Positions 44,835 to 53,475 of a stretch of 64,000 bases of DNA are shown here, piece after piece. A model generated the notes under the pieces. The model had not been told where the DNA came from. It did no database searches and saw only the letters and a program-made list of their open reading frames with translations. How positions within the stretch are numbered: the stretch's first letter is position 1; every line of letters starts with the position of its first letter. A program made the position numbers and the translations under genes. Source of the DNA: Streptomyces sp. NBC_01485 (GTDB lineage: Bacteria > Actinomycetota > Actinomycetes > Streptomycetales > Streptomycetaceae); the NCBI RefSeq assembly GCF_036227125.1, contig NZ_CP109435.1, positions 5,270,001 through 5,334,000 on the forward strand. Reading direction: 5' to 3'.

Positions 44835-46163
44835 TCAGTGGGGGTGGCTGGCGCGAGCGGCCTTCGGGTCGGCCTTGATGGCGCGCACGACCTCCCCGGC
44901 GGTGTCGCTGGCGACGCTGTAGCCGTCCTCGCGCACGGTGTCCTCCAGGAGGTCGCGGGAGAGACGTCCGGTCTCGCCGTGGATGCGATGGGCGTACTCG
45001 GTGAGGAGGGCCCGTGTCGCGCGCGGATTGGGTTTCGGGCGCTTTGGCTTTGCCCGCGCGGCCTTGCCCGGAACGGCATCAGGCGGCTCCTTGCCCGGCA
45101 TCGGCTCCGGGCTGGTGGCGGTGCGGGCGGGCCGTTGCGGGCGGTTTTCGGGCTCCGGGCGGGCTGCCCGGTCGATGGTGTCGTCGCCCGCATCGCTCTC
45201 GGGCGGGCGGCCCGGCTTCTCTGCCCGCTTTGTTGTAATGGCGCGCGGGCGGGCGGTTACGGAGCCGCCGGTCGGGTCCGGCGTGGAGGCGGGCCAGCGG
45301 GCGGGCAGCGGGATGGCGGCCAGGGCGAGTGCCTGTTGGCGGGTGGCGAGTTTGCGCAGCAGCAGCTCGTCCTGGCGCTTGTCGCGGTCGATGTCGGCCT
45401 GCTCCAGGGCCTGGTGCAGGCGGCGGGTGAGGCGCCGGCCTCGCCGCTTGGCTCGTTGCCCCGGTGTCATCGCCTCTGCCCGGAGGATCAGGGTGACGGC
45501 CTGATCGAGGGCGCGCTCGCGGATGATCCGGGCGGCGTCCGCGTCCCGGTCGGCGATCCCCAGGCGGGCCAGCAGCCGTTCGCGCGCCTGTCGGGCGAGG
45601 ACGGAGGCCAGGCCGCGGGAGTCGGCGTGTGGGCTGCGGTGGCGCAGTTCGATGCCCATGGCCAGGTGCCAGAGCATGGCAGCCATGACCGGGCCGACGA
45701 ACGCCCGCACCGTTCCGCCTACCAGCCCGGATTCGGCGTAGGCGGGCAGGATCTGCACGGCGGTGATCACCCAGGTGAGGGTGCCGGGCAGGCCGGGCGC
45801 CTGCTTCGGGCCGTTGAGGTTTTGCCGGGCGAGCAGGGCGGTGGCGAACAGGGCGAGTTCGGCGGCGGCGAACATCGCGGCGCGTTCGATGGTGCTGCCC
45901 ATGTCGAGGTAGTCGGCGGCGAAGCGCCAGCTGGTGTCTGCGCTGTAGGCGGTGCAGCCGAGTGCGGCGACAGCGGCAACTCGCACCGCGGCAGAGCTAC
46001 GTCCCTGCCCGACGGACTTCCGGACGCGCCGCCACAGAGCCCATCCGGCGACCAGGGCGACCACGAGGAGGATTGCGGCAGCCGCCGGTGCAGGGAGCCA
46101 GTGCGGCAGGAAGGTTATGCCGGTGTCTTCGAGGCTGAGGGGCGTTGTGGGGCCTGGTGTCAT
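44835..46163 (-). CDS. DUF2637-type membrane protein (Spd-like)
   Basis: A 442-aa protein. The N-terminal half has about four membrane segments: WLPAPAAAAILLVVALVAGW, a second near AAVAALGCTAYSA, a third around MFAAAELALFATALLA, and a fourth at VRAFVGPVMAAMLWHLAMGI. The C-terminal half is charged and Pro-rich with an HTH-like end (SRDLLEDTVREDGYSVASDT). This matches actinobacterial DUF2637 proteins found on conjugative plasmids, some linked to intramycelial spread. A role in plasmid spread is inference. Confidence 0.75.
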   Translation of the reverse strand: MTPGPTTPLSLEDTGITFLPHWLPAPAAAAILLVVALVAGWALWRRVRKSVGQGRSSAAVRVAAVAALGCTAYSADTSWRFAADYLDMGSTIERAAMFAAAELALFATALLARQNLNGPKQAPGLPGTLTWVITAVQILPAYAESGLVGGTVRAFVGPVMAAMLWHLAMGIELRHRSPHADSRGLASVLARQARERLLARLGIADRDADAARIIRERALDQAVTLILRAEAMTPGQRAKRRGRRLTRRLHQALEQADIDRDKRQDELLLRKLATRQQALALAAIPLPARWPASTPDPTGGSVTARPRAITTKRAEKPGRPPESDAGDDTIDRAARPEPENRPQRPARTATSPEPMPGKEPPDAVPGKAARAKPKRPKPNPRATRALLTEYAHRIHGETGRLSRDLLEDTVREDGYSVASDTAGEVVRAIKADPKAARASHPH

Positions 46164-46238
46164 GCAGAGGCTCTCCGAGGGCAGGCGTGAGTGTGGGCGG
46201 TGATGCGAGGGGGATGGGGTGAGGTGAGCGCGGGCCGG

Positions 46239-46937
46239 TCAGACGGTGGGCGCGGTGCGGCGTCGTCGGTCGGGGCCGGTGAGGACGACGCGTTCGGTCA
46301 TCTCGGCGAGGCGTGAGGTGACGCGGTCGCCGAGCGCGGTGCGCAGCTCGGGGATCGGCAGGTTGGTGGTGATGAGGGTGGGGAGCATGTGCTCGTACCG
46401 GTGGTTGATCAGCCGGTAGGTGAGCTCCTCGGTCCACTCGCTGGTCTTGGCCGCGCCGAGGTCGTCCATGAGCAGCAGCGGGCAGCGGGCCAGCGTCTGC
46501 AGGTCGCGTTCGGCGTCGTGGCCGGCGCGGGGGCGCAGGCGGGCGTAGAGGTCGGCGGTGGTGGTGGCTTCCCAGCGCAGGCGGACGCCTCGGCGCAGGA
46601 GGGCGCGTACGGCGCCGTACGCCTGGTAGGTCTTGCCGGTGCCGGTGGGGCCGGCGATCAGCAGCGACGGGCCTTCGGCGATGCCCGGTCCGCCGGGTCC
46701 GGGGCGTCCTGCTCCGGAGATGTGGTCGGCCCAGGCGGTGATCTGGGGGTGGTCGGCCAGGGCGCGGCGGTAGCGGGCGGGGATGCGGGCGTCCGCGAGT
46801 TCCAGGGCGGTGACGGGCTCGGCCGGCGGCTCCGCGGCCGTGGTGGCGGGATCTATGCCACGGCTTGCCAGGATCCCGTTGAGCCGGTCGGCGAGCGGGC
46901 CGACGGGGAGCGGCTCGCGGGTGAGGGTGGCGGTCAG
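46239..46937 (-). CDS. DnaC/IstB-like ATP-binding protein with CTG start
   Basis: About 232 aa. Walker A is LLIAGPTGTGKTYQA and Walker B LLLMDDLGAAKTSEW, followed by YRLINHRYEHMLPTLITTN and RLAEMTERV, a DnaC/DnaA/IstB-type AAA+ core. In this frame a TGA stands at 46943-46941, and no ATG, GTG or TTG occurs until well past the P-loop. The only sensible start is CTG at 46937, which overlaps the previous stop (CTGA) and lies just after GGAGGTGAACT, an ideal ribosome site. Coupled to the Rep-like gene upstream. It probably loads a helicase for element replication. Confidence 0.82.
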   Translation of the reverse strand: MTATLTREPLPVGPLADRLNGILASRGIDPATTAAEPPAEPVTALELADARIPARYRRALADHPQITAWADHISGAGRPGPGGPGIAEGPSLLIAGPTGTGKTYQAYGAVRALLRRGVRLRWEATTTADLYARLRPRAGHDAERDLQTLARCPLLLMDDLGAAKTSEWTEELTYRLINHRYEHMLPTLITTNLPIPELRTALGDRVTSRLAEMTERVVLTGPDRRRRTAPTV

Positions 46938-47854
46938 AGTTCACCTCCGTAGGCGGCGGCGACATCGGTGGGGTTGGTCCACGGCCGGTGCACGGCAGGG
47001 GTGTTGGGCGTGGCGTTCATGACCTCGTTCACGAGGCTGGGCAGGGAGCTGGGGTGCATGCCCTTGGCCCGGTGGCGTTCGAGCGCGGCTCGGAGGTGGG
47101 CGGGAGCGACGCCCTCGTCGAGCAGCTTGCGCACCTGTCGGCCCAGATGGCCCAGGAAGTCGCCCGGCGGGCGGTGGTTGCACGCCGCGACGTACTCGGT
47201 GATGAGCTGCTGCGCCGAGACCGTGTCGGGCGCTGGGGCGCTTGCGCCCCCCGAAGGAGTACTTCCTAGATCCATGATCCTAGGTCCTAGATCCGGGCAG
47301 TGAGGCCTCACCGACGGCTCCGGGAGTCCTCCGTGAGCCTTCACGGAGGATTGCGTGAATCTGCCCTGACCTGCGGGTTCTTCATCGGTGCCCGGATTCA
47401 GTGCGGCCTTGGGTATCTCCGGTGTGCCCTCACGGAAGGCTCCGTGAGATGGCAGTGAGGGCTCCGTGACGCCGACCCCGGCTGCGCTCGGATTGGCTCC
47501 GACCGGAACGTCGTGGTGCGGGCAGCCGGGGAGGCGGCTCACGCTGGGCCGGTTGATCTTCTGATGCTGATGCCAGGTCACGATGTGCAGGAACCGCTTG
47601 TCATCCGGCCCCTTGTAGCGGCAGATCAGACCCGCATCGGCGAGCTGGGCGAGGTCCGTCTCGACATCGGACGGGGTGTGCTCGGGGCGCAGGACCCACA
47701 ACTGTCCGGCGACGATCGCGGCGTGATCGCGGTGGCGGCCCTGGTCGTCGGCCTGGGTGAGCAGGCCGAGGAAGGTGCGCTCGGCGGTCAGGGTGACGGC
47801 GGCCAGGGACTCGGAGACGAAGGCTTCGGGCTTGATGGTGCGGATTCGTGCCAA
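46934..47854 (-). CDS. Replication-initiator/replisome-organiser-like protein
   Basis: About 306 aa from TTG 47854, chosen for the GAGGAA upstream and because the family begins with ARIRTIKPEAF. The N-terminus resembles actinophage and plasmid replication proteins: a winged-helix region (LTAERTFLGLLTQADDQGR, DHAAIVAGQLWVLRPEHT, DLAQLADAGLICRY) and then a HIVTWHQHQKINRPS strand. A disordered Pro-rich linker leads to a helical end (FLGHLGRQVRKLLDEGVAP). Paired with the DnaC-like gene it forms a replication module. Direct and inverted repeats lie upstream. Confidence 0.7.
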   Translation of the reverse strand: MARIRTIKPEAFVSESLAAVTLTAERTFLGLLTQADDQGRHRDHAAIVAGQLWVLRPEHTPSDVETDLAQLADAGLICRYKGPDDKRFLHIVTWHQHQKINRPSVSRLPGCPHHDVPVGANPSAAGVGVTEPSLPSHGAFREGTPEIPKAALNPGTDEEPAGQGRFTQSSVKAHGGLPEPSVRPHCPDLGPRIMDLGSTPSGGASAPAPDTVSAQQLITEYVAACNHRPPGDFLGHLGRQVRKLLDEGVAPAHLRAALERHRAKGMHPSSLPSLVNEVMNATPNTPAVHRPWTNPTDVAAAYGGEL

Positions 47855-48014
47855 GAGGGGCGGTTCCTCACTCGGTTGCAGGTGGGTGAGCACCCACGGC
47901 TCACCGTCGATCGTGGCGGTACGGGCGTCAGGGGCAGGGGAGTTGACCGGCCGGCGGCGCGGGGCGCGCTGATGGCCGCTCGCGCTTTCCGGGGGTGTCG
48001 TCAACATAGCCACA

Positions 48015-48049
48015 CCCATCCCGCGCAAGTCCAGCCCCATCCCGCGCAA
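48015..48049. repeat. Two 14-bp iteron-like direct repeats
   Basis: CCCATCCCGCGCAA occurs twice, 21 bp apart (two helical turns), so a protein would meet both copies on the same face. The position upstream of the Rep-like gene suggests initiator or repressor binding. Confidence 0.5.
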
Positions 48050-48095
48050 TCTCTTACGGCAGAAAGGCTGCCGAAAAAGCAGGCGGTAAAGGGAG

Positions 48096-48113
48096 GTCCT
48101 AAAACTGTAGGAC
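48096..48113. promoter_or_regulatory. Dyad GTCCTA-N6-TAGGAC
   Basis: A perfect 6-bp inverted repeat with 6-nt spacer, a good operator shape, about 240 bp upstream of the rep start and the same distance from xre. Confidence 0.4.
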
Positions 48114-48324
48114 ACGATCGGCCGTTGACGAAATAGTTGCCCTGGCTGCCGAGCCAGAAGCATCACATCGGGAAGCCGTTGACGTGCCGCCGACGGGGAA
48201 GCTACAACACAACATCCCACGTCAGAGCATCCTCGGGACGCCGCTCGACCTGTCGGTCCTCGTCCCTTCCCGCTCCCGGGAGACCGCTTCGCAGCGAACC
48301 GCGAGAGCGGAACATAGACGACGA

Positions 48325-48345
48325 TCGCCGGTTAACCAAACCGGC
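48325..48345. promoter_or_regulatory. 8-bp palindrome at the start of the XRE gene
   Basis: CGCCGGTT and AACCGGCG around AACCA, ending 2 bp before the ATG at 48348. The position fits an autoregulatory operator for the XRE protein. Confidence 0.5.
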
Positions 48346-48347
48346 GA

Positions 48348-48626
48348 ATGGACGCTTCAATTGGAGCCATGCCAGCACGCCCATTGGAAATCGGACCTGT
48401 AGGAATACGCGCGGCCCGCACCATCGAAATCCTCCGTACTGAACGCGGCTTGTCGCAACGCCAGTTGGCCGGCCGCGTGACCGCGCTCGGCCACCCGATG
48501 TCCAACACCACGCTGTCCCGCATCGAACGCATCCAACGACGCTGCGACGTCGACGACCTCGTCGTGATCGCCGAAGCCCTCCTCGTCTCGCCTCTCGTGC
48601 TGCTGCAGAGGCCGACCGCCACGTGA
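48348..48626 (+). CDS. XRE-family HTH regulator
   Basis: 92 aa from ATG 48348, or 85 aa from ATG 48369. The XRE helix-turn-helix is clear: RTIEILRTERGLSQRQLAGRV, then NTTLSRIERIQRRCDVDDLV and IAEALLVSPLVLL. As the first gene of the rightward xre-xis-int unit and divergent from rep, it probably controls excision and replication. The palindrome next to its start is a likely binding site. Confidence 0.8.
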   Translation: MDASIGAMPARPLEIGPVGIRAARTIEILRTERGLSQRQLAGRVTALGHPMSNTTLSRIERIQRRCDVDDLVVIAEALLVSPLVLLQRPTAT

Positions 48627-48686
48627 CGAGGTCCGCTCAGCACCGCTGACCGAGCACGCCCCCAACCGAGTTAGGACTCGCCCTTC

Positions 48687-49079
48687 TTGCACCGCTCCGA
48701 GATACCCCCTGCCCTCGTGCGCTTTCCCGGCACCGAGGGCGGAGCCCCCTTGCCCCGTCTCTACCGTCCCGAAGAAATCGCCGAAGCCCTCGGCTGTTCT
48801 GCCTGGTGGGTCAAGGACCGTGCTCGGCGTGGCCTCATCCCGCACACCCGCGTTGGCCGCGCATACCGCTTCACCGCGGCACACCTCGCCGAGATCGTCC
48901 GCCTCCACGAAGAGCGCCCGAAGCGATCCTTCAGCAGTGCGCTGGCCGGTCCAGCAGTAACAAGTCCTCCCGCTGCACGAACTCGCGCCGCCCAGTCTTC
49001 TCGGCCGACTACGGCCGCGACGACGGGCCATCTGAGGGCCAGGCCGCCGCGCCGTACCCAGTACGAGACCGTCGTGTAG
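48687..49079 (+). CDS. xis: Excisionase-like HTH protein
   Basis: About 130 aa from TTG 48687. The core is a MerR/excisionase-type winged helix: LYRPEEIAEALGCSAWWVKD, RARRGLIPHTRVG, YRFTAAHLAEIVRLHEE. A disordered Ala/Arg/Thr-rich tail follows. It lies 47 bp before the integrase gene, the usual xis-int order. The start could also be an inner GTG; TTG 48687 keeps an AGGAC-like site upstream. Confidence 0.75.
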   Translation: MHRSEIPPALVRFPGTEGGAPLPRLYRPEEIAEALGCSAWWVKDRARRGLIPHTRVGRAYRFTAAHLAEIVRLHEERPKRSFSSALAGPAVTSPPAARTRAAQSSRPTTAATTGHLRARPPRRTQYETVV

Positions 49080-49126
49080 CGCGCCCGCACCCAGCCACGA
49101 GCCAAGAGCAAGGAGGAAGACGGAAG

Positions 49127-50662
49127 TTGGGTTTCGCGGAGAAGCGTGGAAACTACTGGCGCGGCCGGTACAAGACGGCGCCCGGCAAGCACCTCACGGT
49201 CGTCGACGAGAACGGCAAGGCGATCCAGTTCGCCACCAAGGGCGAGGCCCAGCGCGCCGCGAGCGAGGCCGAGAACAAGTACCGGCGCGGTGACTGGCGC
49301 GATCCGTCACTGGGCCAGGAGACCTTCGGCGAGTACGCGAACCGCTGGTACGCGGCCCAGGATCTGGCCGCCTCGACCATGCAGAACTACAAGCGTCACA
49401 TCGAGGAGCACCTGCTCCCCGACTTCGAGGACAAAGCGCTCGTCGGCGTCCTGCGCACGGACGTCGCCCTGTGGGAGAAGAAGGAGAAGGCCGTGTACGC
49501 GGCCTCCAGCGTCAAGACCTGGCGCTCGACGCTCCACCTGATCTTCGAGGACGCGATCGACGAGGGGTTGATCACGTCCAACCCGGCGGCCAGGCGGCGC
49601 GGACGCGGCAAGCGCGCCGGCCGCTCCCGCGACCGCGGCCCGGAGAAGGTCATCACTGACCCGCTCGGCATCCTGCTGACTGCCGAACGGGCCGCCCTGC
49701 TCTCCGGCCGCGACGACGAGTTCGTCGCCGTCGTCCTCAAGGCGTACACCGGCATGCGCTGGGGCGAAATCGTCGGCCTGGAGACGGAATTCGCCCGCCC
49801 AGGCTCCATCCGCGTCGAGTGGCAGCTGTACGAACTCGACACCGGCGAGCTCGTGCGCTGCCCGCCCAAGGACGACAGCTACCGCAAGATCGATGCGATG
49901 GACTGGCTGTCGTCCCTGGTCGCCAACCACGTCGCCCGAACGAAGCCGAAACCCTGCCCGTGTCACGGCAAGACCTACGTCTTCCAGGGGCAGGGCGCGG
50001 CCCGCACTGGCGGCCACCAGGGCGCGAAGCTCATCGACGTCGCACGCCGTGCCGAAGTCTCCACGGGCACGGTGTCCAACGTCCTCAACCACCCCGACCG
50101 CGTCACCGAGGCCAAGCGGGTGAGGGTGGAGCAGGCCATCGCGGACCTGGGGTTCGTGCGGGGCGGCGCGGTGTCGCAGCACGCAGCCCACTGGCGCCGA
50201 AACGGCTTTGCGACATGGCTGTTCACTCCGGCGGTCTCCGGCTGGTACCCGAGGAAGGCACCGCAGGAGACCCGCCCCGTCCCGCTGCTCGGCGAGCCGT
50301 GGCCCGGCGTCCCGGCCCGAGGACGCGGCGCCAGTGACCGAGCCGACGCCTGCTGGCTCCCGATCGCCAAGGGCCTTACGCCCCACGGCCTTCGCCACAC
50401 CCACCGGACCGTGATGGAGGACCTCGGCACCGAGAAGGTCCTCATGGACGAACGCATGGGCCACCTCGACGGCTCAGTCTCGGCTCGCTACGCCCACGTC
50501 ACCCCTGGCATGCGCAAGCGCCTCATGCTCGGACTGACCGAGCAATGGAATACGGCGCTCGATGCCCGCCTGGCGATGAGCCCCACGTCACCAGTCCGCG
50601 TACTCGGTGATCTCCTACGGGCACGCAGAGAGTCGCATGCGCTTGAAGAGCCTCAACGGTGA
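49127..50662 (+). CDS. int: Tyrosine integrase with inserted LacI-type HTH
   Basis: About 511 aa from TTG 49127, with AGGAGG 10 nt upstream. N-terminal AP2-like arm (KRGNYWRGRYKTAPGK), SAM-like core-binding domain (TFGEYANRWYAAQDL), and a catalytic domain with Arg in YTGMRWGEIVGLE, HGLRHTHRT (His-x-x-Arg), GHLDGS (His) and the nucleophile in SARYAHVT. Between the first Arg and HxxR sits a LacI headpiece: KLIDVARRAEVSTGTVSNVL, NHPDRVTEAKRVRVEQAIAD, LGFVRGG hinge. I believe this insertion recurs in a Streptomyces integrase family. A strong terminator follows. attP not identified. Confidence 0.9.
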   Translation: MGFAEKRGNYWRGRYKTAPGKHLTVVDENGKAIQFATKGEAQRAASEAENKYRRGDWRDPSLGQETFGEYANRWYAAQDLAASTMQNYKRHIEEHLLPDFEDKALVGVLRTDVALWEKKEKAVYAASSVKTWRSTLHLIFEDAIDEGLITSNPAARRRGRGKRAGRSRDRGPEKVITDPLGILLTAERAALLSGRDDEFVAVVLKAYTGMRWGEIVGLETEFARPGSIRVEWQLYELDTGELVRCPPKDDSYRKIDAMDWLSSLVANHVARTKPKPCPCHGKTYVFQGQGAARTGGHQGAKLIDVARRAEVSTGTVSNVLNHPDRVTEAKRVRVEQAIADLGFVRGGAVSQHAAHWRRNGFATWLFTPAVSGWYPRKAPQETRPVPLLGEPWPGVPARGRGASDRADACWLPIAKGLTPHGLRHTHRTVMEDLGTEKVLMDERMGHLDGSVSARYAHVTPGMRKRLMLGLTEQWNTALDARLAMSPTSPVRVLGDLLRARRESHALEEPQR

Positions 50663-50667
50663 ATGCT

Positions 50668-50702
50668 GCTGTGCTCCTGGCGGTCACCGCCAGGAGCACA
50701 GC
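50668..50702 (+). terminator. 16-bp hairpin terminator after int
   Basis: GCTGTGCTCCTGGCGG and its exact complement around a TCA loop, starting 6 bp after the integrase stop. Confidence 0.8.
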
Positions 50703-50813
50703 CATCTCCCGCGATGCCTCACCGGCCCAGCGTCAACATGGAGCGGTCAGCCCGCTCCGGCAGTTACGGCAAATATCCAGTGACGGGGCCAACAGGCCTG
50801 GCTCAATAGGCAC

Positions 50814-51656
50814 ATGGAGATTGGCGAACACTGGGCCTACCGCGCGAGGCCGAAGGATCTGGGTAGCGCGGTTCGCCAGGTGGAGGTCGTTCGAGTGGGC
50901 GGCCCTGGCAGGTCTGGCTGGATCCACGTGCGGTTTCTCGAAGGTGATGCCGTCGGCTTGCAGGAGTGGGTCAGTTCCGGCTCTCTCGTAGCACCGTGGG
51001 CGGATGTCGATACGTTCCGCGCGGACGACGCGGCGGAGTTGGCACTGGTGGAGTCCTCCCGCCACGTCCGGGGCAGCACGGAGTTCGAAGCTGCCCGCAT
51101 GATTCTCGGGTTCGTCCGCCCGAAGAACAGGCTGCGCCTACGCCGAACCGTGGCGGACGCAGGGGTTCTGTAGCTGAGCCGCCTTGACGAGACGGCACCA
51201 CTCACCGGCATCGACGCGGCCGAGCTCCGTAGCGACGCCATGGTGTACGAGAACCGCCAAGGCATGTGCCTTGCCGGGTGGCCGATCACCGAGCGCATCG
51301 CCCGCCACGTGGCTGGCCGACTCGCCGACGAGATCCTTCCGGAGGTGGACCGCAAGCAGCAGAACATCGAGCAGGAGCGTGCCCAGCCCTCCTGGTACTC
51401 CTACAGTCGGCGGGACGAGCGCAAGTTGGACGCGGAGGCGGCCGTCCTGCGTACCGTCCGGGCGTGGTGCGGCCAGGACAAGGCCGACCGCTACGACGAG
51501 TTGGTTGCCCTACGCGCCGAGGTCATCCGGATCGGAGAGCTGGTCGAGAAGGCGGTCAAGGCCCTACGCGACCGCGGCCACGGCGTCATCGCCTCCACCA
51601 TTGAGCGCGACCTTGGGGTCCATGTCGCCAGCCTTGATCCTGACGTGCGTCGATGA
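50814..51656 (+). pseudogene. Hypothetical gene split by an in-frame amber codon
   Basis: The frame from ATG 50814 to the stop at 51656 is continuous except for TAG at 51171-51173. The first part (119 aa: MEIGEHWAYRARPKD, then WIHVRFLEGDAVGLQEWV) is a small beta-rich domain. After the TAG the same frame keeps coding-like sequence at once (LSRLDETAPLTGIDAAELRS), then VYENRQGMCLAGWPITERI and a helical end. A single point change such as CAG or GAG to TAG explains this, so one about 280-aa protein was probably broken. A genuine two-protein arrangement, with the second from ATG 51240, is less likely because the sequence between also looks coding. Function unknown. Its 3' end overlaps a convergent gene by 71 bp. 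Confidence 0.65.
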
Positions 51657-53229
51657 GACCGCGCCACGGATCTGGCTCCGCCTTGGGCGGCGCCGGCTGT
51701 GTAGCGGGCTTCTTTTCCTTCTCCGGCCGGTCTGGGTGCCAGCCGTCGAGGAACGGCCGCAGTTGATCTCCCGTCGGCTCCGCGTGGAAGTTGAGGGAAG
51801 CCAGGCCCTTGCCGCCAAGGGTGGGGTCGAGCCGGTCGGCCTCCGACTTGCCCCAAGCTGACCACTCTCGCAGTCTCTCGGCTTCGAGGGCGTCTTCCGA
51901 CGCGGCGGCGGCTTCATCCAGAGCGGCGCAGAACGTCCGGATCTCCCCTGCGGCCTGCCACTGTTCAAGGGCCGTACCGAAGTACTCGGCCCGTACCGCG
52001 TGAACCGCCTTTCTCGAAGCCCCGCTGACGGCGGCCTCCCACTCCCGCCGCTCGCGCTCCTCCCGCTCCGCTTCCTGGCGTTTGCGCTCAGCCTCCTGCC
52101 GCTCCCGCTCCTCTCGCAGGCGCTGCTGCTCCGCCTCACGTTCCAGCCGAGCCCGCTCTTCCTCCTCCGCGCGCGCCTTCAACGCCCGGAAGACTGAACC
52201 GATCTGATCCTCCAACGGCTTCTTGGCCGTGTCGGCCCACTCCTTCTTCCAGCCGTAGCTGTAGCTGGAACCTGATTGCTGGCTGACCAGCAGCTCCAGC
52301 TCGCCGGACGCCTCGGACTTCTGGGCCGGCGTGACACGTTGCCAGTCGTACGTACGGCGGCCCGGCTCCTTGGGGACGTACCGGACCTGCTTCTGCCGTT
52401 CGCGGAAGCTGACCTCGTACGTCCTGCCGTGGACGGTGAGCAGCGGCCTCGGCTGCCTGCGCTTCTTCGACACCGCGATCTCGCCGTGGCGTGCGAGGGC
52501 TTGTTCGGCAAGGAGTCGGAGCAGCGAGAGCACCCGGGGAAGGACGTCCTCCGAGATCTCGAAGGCACTGTGGTCCGCAGTGACCGCAGCGATCACGTCC
52601 TCGACGTCGGTGATCACACGACTGCGCGCCAGCCGGATCCGGTTCCACTCGGTCTCGTCCTCGCCGGTCACCCTGAGCAGCCCGAGGAAGAAGTCCCCTT
52701 TCGCCCGCCCGCTGTACTTCAGGTGGTATCCCTCGGGGGCACACTGCCGCGCTGCGTCGAACGCTCTGCGGTAGCGGGCCCGCTCCTCGGCGCTGGGATT
52801 CGGGATCCGGAGGAACCGCCCAGCCTGCTGTACCTCCGCGATCAAAGTGGCGCCGACTTCCGCCGGCGACGGCCGTGAGGGCTTCGCGGTGCGCTGCGGT
52901 GCTGGCTCCGTCGTGGACGAGGCTGGGGCTTGCCTCTGCGCTGGAGGGGCTGTTCGTGTCCGTTGCTCGGAACCCGCTGACCGCTGCTTGCGCGGAACCG
53001 GTTCCGGCCGGTCCGGGTGATGGCCGTGCTCCAGATAGAAGCGTCCCGCGTCAGTGATCTCCGCCTGCCACTTCCCGCCCTGCTTGGGCATGGTGATCAG
53101 GCGCCGCTCCTTGAGCGCGCGGGCGGTAAGAGCGAGCTCGGGGCTGTCCGACGTGACGGGGTCGCTTCCACCCTCGATGCGGGTGAGGAGCGCGAGCTGC
53201 CGGTCATTTAACGGAGACCATGGGTGCAT
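51586..53229 (-). CDS. Large coiled-coil hypothetical protein
   Basis: About 547 aa from ATG 53229. The N-terminus resembles a winged-helix unit (WSPLNDRQLALLTRIEGG, ELALTARALKERRLITMP). A basic Pro/Ala-rich linker follows. The middle (about residues 125-340) is a mixed domain with PSAEERARYRRAFDAARQ, HLKYSGRAKGDFFLG and RTYEVSFRERQKQVRYV. An uninterrupted Glu/Arg coiled coil of about 50 residues follows (EEERARLEREAEQQRLREER). It has no membrane segment. I do not recognise a family; similar proteins occur in Streptomyces accessory DNA. Confidence 0.6.
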   Translation of the reverse strand: MHPWSPLNDRQLALLTRIEGGSDPVTSDSPELALTARALKERRLITMPKQGGKWQAEITDAGRFYLEHGHHPDRPEPVPRKQRSAGSEQRTRTAPPAQRQAPASSTTEPAPQRTAKPSRPSPAEVGATLIAEVQQAGRFLRIPNPSAEERARYRRAFDAARQCAPEGYHLKYSGRAKGDFFLGLLRVTGEDETEWNRIRLARSRVITDVEDVIAAVTADHSAFEISEDVLPRVLSLLRLLAEQALARHGEIAVSKKRRQPRPLLTVHGRTYEVSFRERQKQVRYVPKEPGRRTYDWQRVTPAQKSEASGELELLVSQQSGSSYSYGWKKEWADTAKKPLEDQIGSVFRALKARAEEEERARLEREAEQQRLREERERQEAERKRQEAEREERERREWEAAVSGASRKAVHAVRAEYFGTALEQWQAAGEIRTFCAALDEAAAASEDALEAERLREWSAWGKSEADRLDPTLGGKGLASLNFHAEPTGDQLRPFLDGWHPDRPEKEKKPATQPAPPKAEPDPWRGLIDARQDQGWRHGPQGRAQWWRR

Positions 53230-53475
53230 GGCGATCGTCGTACCGTTTCTGGGCTCCTTGGCACAAGCCGTGGGGATGACTCTCCCGGGGCAAGCGCGGC
53301 GCACGGCACGCTCCCGAACGCGGTCGAACCCCCTTGTGACCTTGAACGGCTGGCTACTGATCTCGCTGTTCGTGCCCAGGGCAGTCCACTACAGTCCAAG
53401 GGCGTACACGTGAAGCTGCCGCGTTTGGCCCCCTTGAGTCACTGAATTCCCGCAGGTCACGGTCCGGGCGGAGGG

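Larger units (their letters stand above)
47855..48347. other. Regulatory/possible origin region of the mobile element
   Basis: The divergent region between rep and the XRE regulator. It contains two exact 14-bp direct repeats CCCATCCCGCGCAA with 21-bp period (48015-48028, 48036-48049), a CGGCAG/CTGCCG dyad at 48057-48073, a GTCCTA/TAGGAC dyad at 48096-48113 and an 8-bp dyad at 48325-48345. No gene seen, although the rep frame stays open through part of it. Confidence 0.55.
42445..50662. mobile_element. Integrated mobilisable element (relaxase/MobC, Rep-like, Xis, Int)
   Basis: One contiguous block holds relaxase, MobC, DUF2637 membrane protein, DnaC/IstB-like ATPase, Rep-like protein, XRE regulator, excisionase and tyrosine integrase, the set expected of an actinobacterial integrative element. 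No FtsK/TraB-type transfer pump was found, so it appears mobilisable, not self-transferable by the usual Streptomyces route. The limits given are gene limits; att sites were not identified. Confidence 0.7.

Noticed and set aside
44100..46190. 696-codon plus-strand frame opposite the MobC/DUF2637 genes
   Set aside because: Gly/Val/Ala-rich antisense shadow; the minus strand has recognisable membrane and MobC features.
45997..46965. 322-codon Arg/Pro-rich minus-strand frame over the DnaC-like gene
   Set aside because: Frame-shifted shadow of the CTG-started DnaC-like gene, which carries Walker motifs.
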